Positions 1 through 5,402 of a stretch of DNA of 5,624 bases are shown here, one piece after another. Location of the stretch: assembly GCA_021798635.1 (NCBI GenBank), contig JAJZGH010000286.1, positions 1-5,624 of the forward strand, given 5' to 3'. The notes beneath the pieces were generated by a model. That model did not search any database. It was not told where the DNA came from and saw nothing but the letters and a program-made list of their open reading frames with translations. The position numbers were made by a program, and so were the translations under genes. Position 1 is the first letter of the stretch. Every line of letters begins with the position of its first letter. The stretch is from Planctomycetota bacterium (GTDB lineage: Bacteria > Planctomycetota > Phycisphaerae > WQYP01).

Positions 1-39
1 CTTCCAATCGTGCTCCTTAAGCCACTCGGACATCTCTCC
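1..39 (-). tRNA. tRNA-Ser(GGA), 5' part, cut by window edge
   Basis: Serine tRNA with anticodon GGA, which reads UCC and UCU codons. Read on the minus strand from position 39, the sequence gives a 7-nt acceptor strand (GGAGAGA), T8 and G9, a 3-bp D stem (TCC/GGA) around a loop with the typical GAGTGG start, G26, anticodon stem CACGA, and loop TTGGAAG with G34-G35-A36 as anticodon. The layout accounts for all 39 bases. The 3' anticodon strand, the long variable arm expected of a serine tRNA, the T arm and the acceptor 3' strand lie beyond the left edge and cannot be checked. The gene is co-directional with ppk1. Confidence 0.9.
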
Positions 40-43
40 AAGG

Positions 44-59
44 CCTCGCCGAAGCGAAG
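44..59 (-). other. Small UUCG-tetraloop hairpin in tRNA leader
   Basis: On the minus strand CTTCGC and GCGAGG pair around a TTCG loop, giving a 6-bp stem with one G-U pair and a C(UUCG)G-type stable tetraloop. It ends four bases before the tRNA-Ser 5' end. It may be a precursor structure near the RNase P site. It has no T-run after it, so it does not look like an intrinsic terminator. The fold is visible; the role is inference. Confidence 0.4.
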
Positions 60-68
60 ATTATTAAG

Positions 69-95
69 AGTATACTTTAACATTCATTCCGTCAA
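69..95 (-). promoter_or_regulatory. Likely sigma70-type promoter for tRNA-Ser
   Basis: On the minus strand, TATACT (74 to 69) matches five of six bases of the TATAAT -10 consensus. TTGACG (95 to 90) matches five of six bases of TTGACA, with a 15-nt spacer, shorter than the ideal 17. The -10 lies about 29 bases before the tRNA 5' end, which leaves a leader of about 20 nt containing the UUCG hairpin. The flanks are AT-rich compared with the neighbouring coding DNA. The tRNA therefore need not depend on read-through from ppk1. Confidence 0.5.
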
Positions 96-98
96 ATT

Positions 99-125
99 CG
101 CACATCCAACCGCACATCCAACCGC
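99..125. repeat. 12-bp tandem repeat, 2.25 copies
   Basis: The unit CGCACATCCAAC occurs twice in perfect tandem and is followed by a further CGC. It lies between the ppk1 stop and the -35 box of the putative tRNA promoter, starting four bases upstream of that box in the direction of transcription. Replication slippage is the simplest origin. A protein-binding role upstream of the promoter is possible but unsupported. Confidence 0.85.
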
Positions 126-162
126 AACGTTTCCGCGTCGGGCTACGGGCGTTTGCGCGGCG

Positions 163-2304
163 CTACCGCACTGCGTTGTTGACGGCCTGCGCAATGGCGT
201 GCTGGCGTTCAAGGGTTAGTTGCATCAACCGCGACTGGCTGGCGTTTTCCGGCTCGCCCGGCGCCGGGCGTCGTTGGTTCCAGGTACCGTCCGGGCCGAG
301 GTCCCAGGCCTGCCGATTATCGGCCAGCATGATGTCCAGAATCTCCCTCATCCGCTGGAAAAGCACGGGATTTTCAATCGGAGTCGCAGCTTCCACGCGA
401 TGGCTTAAATTTCGACTCATCCAATCGGCGGATCCCATGTATATTTCACTTTGCCCGTCGTTGTGGAACCAGAAAATCCGGGAATGCTCCAGAAATCGCC
501 CCACAATGCTGACCACCCGGATATTCTCGCTTAAGCCCGACACGCCCGGACGCAGGCAGCAGAAGCCACGAACGATTAAATCAATTTGTACGCCCGCCTG
601 CGACGCGCGGTAGAGCGTCTCAATAATTTCTGTGTCTTCCAAGGCGTTCATTTTCGCGATAATCCGCGCCGGACGCCCCGCTTGGGCGTGCTGGGTTTCG
701 CGCTGAATCATTTCCCGGAATCTGCTGCGCATGTTCACAGGTGCCACCAGCAACTTATGATAACTGTTTTTTAACGAACGGCCGGTCAAAAATGAAAAGA
801 GGTTTACCACATCATCGCAGATGTCCTCGCGGCAGGTAAACAGGCCCAAGTCGGTATAAACTTCGGCAGTTCGCGAGTTGTAATTTCCCGTGGAAATATG
901 GGCGTAAGACTTTACGGCATTATCTTCCCGCCGCACCACCAGCGCAATTTTCGTATGGGTTTTTAACCCAAGAATACCGTATACCACATGTGCCCCGGCA
1001 CGTTCCAAAGCCTGCGCCCATTGAATATTACTTTCTTCATCAAACCGGGCCTTAAGTTCCACCAGCACGGCCACTTGCTTGCCCATTTCCGCCGCTCTGG
1101 CCAACGCGGGGACAAAGGGCGAATCTCCGCTGGTGCGGTAAAGTGTCATTTTAATCGCCAGCACCTGCGGGTCATTGACGGCGGTAAGAATAAATCTTTC
1201 CACGGAACTGTTAAAACTTTCATAAGGGTGATGCACCAGAATATCACTCTGTCGCATGATGGCAAAAATACTGGCATCGGCATCCGCCAGGGCCGGGGCG
1301 CAAACGGGCGTCCATGGCGGCAGGCGCAGAGCGGGAATATTCAGCGTTGTCAGGCTCATGACATCAGCCAATCCCAATGGCTCGGGTTCTTCCTCCATAT
1401 CTTCACTGCGAAGTTCCAGGCCCTCGGTTAAATAGTGCCGCATTTCCTCGGACATACCGGGAGAAATCTGGACGCGCACCGTTTCCGCAAACCGCCGGGC
1501 GCGTAATTCCTCCTGCACTTCCTCCAGCAGATCTTCGGAATCTTCAATATCCTCCGCGGCTTCGACCTGCGCGCTACGGGTAACGCGGAAAATCTGCGAT
1601 TCCAGAACATGCATTCCCGGAAAAAGCATTTCCAACTGACCTTGAATAAGGCTTTCCAGCGGCACAAAAATCGCGCCCGCCGAATCCTCAAGTTTAAACC
1701 AGCGGGGAAATAACTGCGGCACTTTTACCCGTGCGAACAGTGCCTCCGGAAGCGCCGGCTGCCGCAATAATACACCAATAGAAATACTTAAATTGCTGAT
1801 AAATGGAAATGGATGTCCGGGATCAACCGCCAAAGGCGTTAAAACCGGAAAAATATGGCGTGTGAAATATTCCGCCGCACGCGCCTGCTGCCCCTCCGTG
1901 AGTTCCTCGTAGCGCCGCAGCGTAAAGCCGGCTTCAGCCAGCAACGGCCTGAGTTCTCCGCCCCAGATACGGTGCTGCATCGCACACATTTCCGCCAGAC
2001 GTGCACGCATCAGTTCAAGCTGCCTGCGGTGGGTGAGGCCGTCCGGACCGATTTCATGGGGCTTGTTGAGAATCCAGCGCTTTAACAGTCCGATGCGCTT
2101 CATGAAAAATTCATCGGTGTTGCTGGCAAAAATAGCCAGAAACTTCAAGCGTTCCAACAAGGGGTTTCGCGCGTCAGCAGCCTCATGCAGCACCCTCGCA
2201 TTAAAATCCAGCCAGCTTAAATCACGGTTGAAAAATCGAACCTCCGGCTGTCCGCCGGTAGGAGACCGCAGAGGGGCAGTTGTGTTTTCGGTGGAGGTCG
2301 TCAT
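163..2304 (-). CDS. ppk1: Polyphosphate kinase 1 (PPK1)
   Basis: Catalyses reversible transfer of the ATP gamma-phosphate to inorganic polyphosphate, serving phosphate and energy storage and stress survival. The E. coli enzyme is a membrane-associated oligomer. The 713-residue product is of normal family length and has all expected parts: the N-terminal block FNRDLSWLDFN (about residues 25-35), NTDEFFMKRI (62-71), the head domain, then two phospholipase-D-like catalytic domains. The autophosphorylated histidine of the family matches H450 in GLKTHTK. H469 in AHISTGNYN and H607 in FLEHSRIFWF match the other conserved histidines, and R390 lies in MTLYRTSGDSP. No frameshift or missing catalytic block is seen. 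The ATG at 2304 is the first start after an in-frame TAG nine codons upstream, and it has no good Shine-Dalgarno match. The gene lies 86 bases after the glycosyltransferase stop and may share its transcript. No Pho-box could be recognised. Confidence 0.97.
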   Translation of the reverse strand: MTTSTENTTAPLRSPTGGQPEVRFFNRDLSWLDFNARVLHEAADARNPLLERLKFLAIFASNTDEFFMKRIGLLKRWILNKPHEIGPDGLTHRRQLELMRARLAEMCAMQHRIWGGELRPLLAEAGFTLRRYEELTEGQQARAAEYFTRHIFPVLTPLAVDPGHPFPFISNLSISIGVLLRQPALPEALFARVKVPQLFPRWFKLEDSAGAIFVPLESLIQGQLEMLFPGMHVLESQIFRVTRSAQVEAAEDIEDSEDLLEEVQEELRARRFAETVRVQISPGMSEEMRHYLTEGLELRSEDMEEEPEPLGLADVMSLTTLNIPALRLPPWTPVCAPALADADASIFAIMRQSDILVHHPYESFNSSVERFILTAVNDPQVLAIKMTLYRTSGDSPFVPALARAAEMGKQVAVLVELKARFDEESNIQWAQALERAGAHVVYGILGLKTHTKIALVVRREDNAVKSYAHISTGNYNSRTAEVYTDLGLFTCREDICDDVVNLFSFLTGRSLKNSYHKLLVAPVNMRSRFREMIQRETQHAQAGRPARIIAKMNALEDTEIIETLYRASQAGVQIDLIVRGFCCLRPGVSGLSENIRVVSIVGRFLEHSRIFWFHNDGQSEIYMGSADWMSRNLSHRVEAATPIENPVLFQRMREILDIMLADNRQAWDLGPDGTWNQRRPAPGEPENASQSRLMQLTLERQHAIAQAVNNAVR

Positions 2305-2390
2305 GTCAGAATCCGCAACTTTCTTTGCATCGGACTAATTTCAGCACCATGAGCCTACCACTGCGGTGCGGGTTTTGCCAAATCCGAATG

Positions 2391-3533
2391 TTAAGAGGGC
2401 AGTTGGATAGGTTGTTTTAACGCCGGATCGGCGGCTAACTGCCCATGAATGGAATCTAATTGGCCGCTGAATAATTCCGGACTAGCCAGTTGATCATACG
2501 CGGCTTTGGCTCCGGCTCCGATTTTCGCGGCCAGGGCCGGATCTTCAATCAAGGCGTTAAGTCGGGCGGCCAACTCGCGCGGACTATCCGGCGGTGCTAA
2601 TAGCGCACTAGTTCCATTTTCCAGCAGTTCACAAATTTGATCCGTCTTGGCGCTGATAATCGGCTTACCTAAAGCCATGGCCGCCAACAGACTGCTGACA
2701 CCCGCCGACTTCTTGGGCGCAAAAAGAAAATAATCGGCAATGCCCGCCAGTTGCCCCCACGTATAGCGCGCCGGGGCAATGGTGATCAGTTGCGGGTCTT
2801 TAAGAGTTCGCGCAAAGGACTGATAGCCCGCATAAGGGTTCACCGCCTCTTTCCGCGGCACATCATCGTTGCGGATCAACGCCCACAGGTCGGCATTCAT
2901 TTCCGCCACAATTCCCACCGCCCAGATTCCCAGATCATGTCGGATGGATTCTTCCGACCAACCACCCAGAAATACCACTGGCCCTTCCCGCGACTGCATT
3001 CCCAGAGATCGCCTTAAGTTGGCGGGCAATGCTTTGGTCTCCGGGGCTAACCAGCCTGCAGGGCTTACGCCCACCACATGTTTATCAGGAATGCCGCCGG
3101 CGTGGAGGGCCGTATGCACGCATTGCCAAGGGGTAATGAGCAACCAGACCGCACGCGTCATATTGCGCTGTAACTGCCGCATTTGCCCTGCTGTGGGAGG
3201 GGTTTGAATAAACGCGATCCGGCCGCCGGAAAACGCGCGCAAGCGGCTGGCGGCCGCCATACTCCAATATCCCCACGCATGGATATGCGTGGGATTATTT
3301 TTTTTTACCCATTGCGTCAAGAACCGCCCCATCGTGGGGTCCCAGCGGGCCAGCGTGCGGTTCCAGGTGATATTTTTTTTGGGAATTCCGGCCTCAATGG
3401 CCGCTTGCAACCAGCCGTTATGCCCAAAGATCAAAACATGGTGCGTTCCCGGAACACAATTTACCGCCAGGGCAATAGTATCCAACACATCCATGCCGCT
3501 GGTTGGATCAACCAGATGTACAATATTGTTCAA
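2391..3533 (-). CDS. GT4-like glycosyltransferase with degenerate EX7E motif
   Basis: Predicted cytoplasmic GT-B-fold sugar transferase of 380 residues; donor and acceptor are unknown. The N-terminal half opens with a strand (NNIVHLVDP) and contains THIHAWGYWS (about 82-91). The C-terminal half looks like Glycos_transf_1: VVFLGGWSEES near 186-196, ADYFLFAP near 266-273, LLAAMALGKPIISA near 282-295, then ICELLENGTSALLAPPDSPRELAARL and a helical tail. In family 4 enzymes the donor-binding EX7E motif normally covers this region (E-x-F-G-...-L-E-A-M-A). Here the two glutamate positions align with S276 and A284, so the motif is lost, which suggests altered donor use or loss of activity. TTG is taken as start because GGAG lies nine bases upstream and the frame is closed by a TAA 15 codons before it. 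The gene sits 88 bases after pyrK and 86 before ppk1, possibly in one transcript. Confidence 0.8.
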   Translation of the reverse strand: MNNIVHLVDPTSGMDVLDTIALAVNCVPGTHHVLIFGHNGWLQAAIEAGIPKKNITWNRTLARWDPTMGRFLTQWVKKNNPTHIHAWGYWSMAAASRLRAFSGGRIAFIQTPPTAGQMRQLQRNMTRAVWLLITPWQCVHTALHAGGIPDKHVVGVSPAGWLAPETKALPANLRRSLGMQSREGPVVFLGGWSEESIRHDLGIWAVGIVAEMNADLWALIRNDDVPRKEAVNPYAGYQSFARTLKDPQLITIAPARYTWGQLAGIADYFLFAPKKSAGVSSLLAAMALGKPIISAKTDQICELLENGTSALLAPPDSPRELAARLNALIEDPALAAKIGAGAKAAYDQLASPELFSGQLDSIHGQLAADPALKQPIQLPS

Positions 3534-3542
3534 GAGCCGATA

Positions 3543-3546
3543 CTCC
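3543..3546 (-). promoter_or_regulatory. Ribosome binding site supporting the TTG start
   Basis: GGAG on the minus strand is separated by nine bases (TATCGGCTC) from the TTG at 3533. No ATG or GTG lies in frame between the upstream stop and this TTG. The next in-frame ATG is codon 14, which would remove the first beta strand of the glycosyltransferase. Confidence 0.55.
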
Positions 3547-3564
3547 GTGTTGCGCCCTGCGGTA

Positions 3565-3584
3565 AGGCGATAACATTATCGCCT
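3565..3584. repeat. Palindrome with 9-bp arms between pyrK and glycosyltransferase
   Basis: The arms AGGCGATAA and TTATCGCCT are perfect inverted copies separated only by CA. The element starts 32 bases upstream of the glycosyltransferase TTG and lies 38 bases after the pyrK stop. The near-zero spacer suits a dimeric repressor operator better than an RNA hairpin, though a 7-bp stem with a larger loop could form in mRNA. No T-run follows on either strand, so it is not a standard terminator. Symmetry is seen directly; function is inference. Confidence 0.6.
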
Positions 3585-3621
3585 CTGGCCAGCGGCAGTT
3601 CGCCCCCTCCTCCGCCAACGA

Positions 3622-4644
3622 TTACCACAGTATATCCGCTGTATTGAATACCGGGCCGTCTTTACAGGTCAGTTTATAAACCCAGTCTTCCACCCCTGCC
3701 GGGCGGTATTTAATAACACAACTCTGGCACGTGCCCATGCCACATGCCATCGGCTGTTCCAAGGATGCGTAACAGGGAAGCTTAAACTCATCCGCCACCA
3801 GCGCTGTGGCCCGCATCATCGGCGTGGGCCCGCAGCAGAATACCACCGCACCATTTTGCGGCTTTGACCGGCAGTACCGTTGCAAGGCCTGCGTCACAAA
3901 ACCTTTCTGGCCCATTGAGCCATCGTCGGTGGCGACAATCGTTGGTGTATTAAATGCCGCGAATTCCCGCACATTCAATGTCGATTCTAAGCCGACATCG
4001 CCGGTAATATGCAACGGGATTAAATCCGCCCGCTGTGCCCCAATAAATGCCAGGGCGTTAATCCCTTGCCGCTGGAGCTTTTCCGCCAGATAAATCATCG
4101 GCGGAATTCCCACCCCCCCCCCAACCAGCAGAGCCGTGGTCATTTCCTGCGGCAACGAAAAGCCATTTCCCAGCGGCCCCAGAATAGAGATATTATCGCC
4201 AATAGATAGTTGGGCCATAAGCCCGGTTGCCTTACCTATCACCCGATATATCAGATCAATTTCGCTGAATGCGCTTGCCGGGTCATCCCGCCGCCCCGCG
4301 ATGGAAAACGGACGGCGAAGATAAGGTTGCGGCCCCAGAAGATCAGGACCGTGAAACGCCGGCGGCACCGTTCCCGGCTTCCAGCGTACCTCAGGATAAG
4401 CCGGTGCCATCGCCGCTTCTGAAGCATCAGACGCCCCATCCGCCTCGCACCACACCTGAACAAACTGCCCCGGCTCGCTGGGTGGAAAATAATGCACACG
4501 CAACCGCAATAACAAATGCTCCCGACAAATAGCGCTATTGGCCACCACCGCGGCATCAAATTGCCCCCGTTTGGCACCAGGGCGACCGGTAGTTGAGGCG
4601 ATACTTTCAGAAAACTGCATCATCCGCAAAAGCATAACGCACAA
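3622..4644 (-). CDS. pyrK: PyrK-like dihydroorotate dehydrogenase electron-transfer subunit
   Basis: FAD/[2Fe-2S] flavoprotein that, in class 1B dihydroorotate dehydrogenase, passes electrons between NAD(H) and the FMN of PyrD during pyrimidine synthesis; cytoplasmic. The 340-residue product has, in order: a ferredoxin-reductase-like FAD barrel with PGQFVQVW (58-65) and the FAD motif LRRPFSI (109-115); an NAD-binding loop VGGGVGIPPM (174-183); CCGPTPMM (270-277); and the C-terminal iron-sulphur block YASLEQPMACGMGTCQSC. Likely cluster ligands are C301, C306, C309 and C327. It is longer than the roughly 250-290 residues usual for PyrK, partly because of a proline-rich insert at about 66-105 before the FAD motif. 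No pyrD is visible nearby: an RHS remnant precedes it and a glycosyltransferase follows. The start is uncertain. TTG at 4644 has an AGG eight bases upstream; ATGs at 4635, 4623 and 4620 are alternatives. A related oxidoreductase reductase subunit is the main competing reading. Confidence 0.85.
   Translation of the reverse strand: MCVMLLRMMQFSESIASTTGRPGAKRGQFDAAVVANSAICREHLLLRLRVHYFPPSEPGQFVQVWCEADGASDASEAAMAPAYPEVRWKPGTVPPAFHGPDLLGPQPYLRRPFSIAGRRDDPASAFSEIDLIYRVIGKATGLMAQLSIGDNISILGPLGNGFSLPQEMTTALLVGGGVGIPPMIYLAEKLQRQGINALAFIGAQRADLIPLHITGDVGLESTLNVREFAAFNTPTIVATDDGSMGQKGFVTQALQRYCRSKPQNGAVVFCCGPTPMMRATALVADEFKLPCYASLEQPMACGMGTCQSCVIKYRPAGVEDWVYKLTCKDGPVFNTADILW
4113..4122 (-). repeat. G10 mononucleotide tract inside pyrK
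   Basis: Ten consecutive G on the minus strand form the codons for G175-G176-G177 and the first base of V178 in the NAD-binding loop of the PyrK-like protein. A gain or loss of one G would truncate the product before its iron-sulphur domain. The length assembled here is the in-frame one. Confidence 0.95.
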
Positions 4645-4668
4645 CGGTTAAGCCTGCCAGCGGAGGAT

Positions 4669-4887
4669 TCAATCGCGATAGAACCTGTGTACCGTCTGAG
4701 TGCCCGTTATTGCCACCCCATCCCGGGAGACGGCGGATGTCACCTTTTCGTGTGCTTGCTTGGCGACAGCGATTTCGACAGGCCGGTAAGGTTTACCGCC
4801 ATAGCCGCAAGCTGTGCCGGTGTCCGCTTTCCCGCCTTCCAACGTTGGTGGCCGACGCACCAGAGTCGTCCGGTCCCCGGAAAGCAT
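4669..4887 (-). CDS. Small hypothetical ORF, 72 codons, doubtful
   Basis: Not recognised. The ATG at 4887 lies inside the neighbouring small ORF (4793-5059) in another frame, and the stop falls 24 bases before the TTG start of pyrK. It is the only minus-strand frame open across 4669-4739. The product is basic and soluble, with no membrane segment or known motif; its C-terminal half (PVEIAVAKQAHEKV onward) could form a helix followed by strands. No clear Shine-Dalgarno sequence precedes the ATG. It could be a real overlapping gene, for example an immunity partner in an RHS locus. It could also be a frameshifted continuation of the upstream ORF, or a chance frame in decayed DNA. Confidence 0.25.
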   Translation of the reverse strand: MLSGDRTTLVRRPPTLEGGKADTGTACGYGGKPYRPVEIAVAKQAHEKVTSAVSRDGVAITGTQTVHRFYRD

Positions 4888-5059
4888 AGGCTATATTCAG
4901 ACCACGCGCCATCCATTGCGAGATTTGTTCTGTAAACGGAAGAACGGAAGGGACAATGGCGATCAGGAACGCGGCGGAAAATGCTTGCACTGGCGAAATT
5001 ATCCGGCCGGCACCGCGGAAGGTTACGGGTGCAAACATCTTTTTCAAATGATCAAACAT
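4793..5059 (-). CDS. Small hypothetical protein with hydrophobic segment, after RHS core
   Basis: Not recognised. It encodes 88 residues. The N-terminus is basic and amphipathic (MFDHLKKMFAPV), followed by a hydrophobic stretch at about 27-41 (AFSAAFLIAIVPSVL) that could form one short membrane helix, and a polar C-terminus rich in Arg, Gly and Ser. The ATG lies five bases after GGAGG, the best ribosome binding site in the window, and overlaps the RHS stop (ATGTTTGA), so translation would be coupled. The site lies within the codons of the RHS core end, so it could be accidental. The frame can also be read as the former C-terminal tip of the RHS protein, cut off by one lost base. The last part, from about residue 62, overlaps the 4669-4887 ORF and looks less protein-like. 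Confidence 0.4.
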   Translation of the reverse strand: MFDHLKKMFAPVTFRGAGRIISPVQAFSAAFLIAIVPSVLPFTEQISQWMARGLNIAYAFRGPDDSGASATNVGRRESGHRHSLRLWR

Positions 5060-5062
5060 TCT

Positions 5063-5070
5063 CTCCTCCC
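5063..5070 (-). promoter_or_regulatory. Strong Shine-Dalgarno at the RHS core end
   Basis: GGGAGGAG on the minus strand contains GGAGG five bases before the ATG at 5059. It is embedded in the codons of the last RHS residues, so it serves the downstream 88-residue ORF only if that ORF is translated on its own. Confidence 0.5.
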
Positions 5071-5319
5071 TTTGGATCCACCGCCATATCCGCCTGAGCG
5101 CCGACACACTCGTACAACTTAATCCCCCCGGCGTAGCCGATCGGGTCGCGTTGCAGCCAGCGGCCAAAGAATGGTAGGTAATAACGATTTCGCACGCAAT
5201 ACCCCGCGGCCTCCGGGTCGAACCGATAACCAGGGTAGATGATTTCATTGGCACCGGCGCGTCGCTCAACGACCAATGAGTAATGGTCCATGAGCAAATC
5301 ATCGGGGGTGCCGCGTGTG

Positions 5320-5343
5320 TGATCCGTGATCATTGATCCGTGA
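5320..5343. repeat. 10-bp direct repeat, 14-bp period, at the RHS frame break
   Basis: TGATCCGTGA occurs at 5320-5329 and 5334-5343, separated by TCAT. Fourteen is not a multiple of three, and the repeat sits exactly where the RHS coding frame changes. Loss of one 14-base period rejoins the two RHS frames without a stop. Confidence 0.9.
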
Positions 5344-5372
5344 AGAATGCGGAAATCCACAGATATTCCGAC

Positions 5373-5402
5373 CCCGTAACCCGGCCCCTGTAACCCGTAA
5401 CC
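5373..5402. repeat. Degenerate GTAACCCG repeats in RHS fragment
   Basis: CCCGTAACC occurs at 5373-5381 and 5394-5402, 21 bases apart (in frame), with a third GTAACCCG at 5390-5397. On the coding strand it gives VTG-Y-R-G-R-VTG. It looks like a short slippage-prone tandem array within the linker of the RHS fragment, between the ENRMVAV and EYLW parts. Confidence 0.7.

Noticed and set aside
99..125. CRISPR-like array
   Set aside because: Only two direct copies with no spacer; a simple tandem duplication.
126..162. Terminator after ppk1
   Set aside because: CCGCG/CGCGG arms exist with a large loop and no T-run; too weak to call.
176..613. 145-codon plus-strand open frame
   Set aside because: Antisense to the conserved C-terminal domain of ppk1, low-complexity basic product, no ribosome binding site of note.
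988..1431. 147-codon plus-strand open frame
   Set aside because: It lies fully antisense to the conserved catalytic core of ppk1, and its product has no recognisable motif; a shadow of the real gene.
1428..1691. 87-codon minus-strand frame within ppk1
   Set aside because: Same strand but different frame inside an intact conserved gene; Arg/Cys-rich as expected of an out-of-frame reading.
2305..2390. Possible terminator or promoter in the gap before ppk1
   Set aside because: GCACC and GGTGC can pair over a 16-base loop, but the stem is short, no T-run follows, and no convincing -35/-10 pair is seen.
3183..3647. 154-codon plus-strand open frame across the pyrK-glycosyltransferase gap
   Set aside because: Mostly antisense to the glycosyltransferase; the product is Pro/Gly/Arg-rich without domain features.
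4687..5122. Two plus-strand open frames opposite the small ORFs
   Set aside because: They overlap the RHS core or its downstream ORF in antisense and resemble no known protein; the plus strand has no supported gene anywhere in the window.
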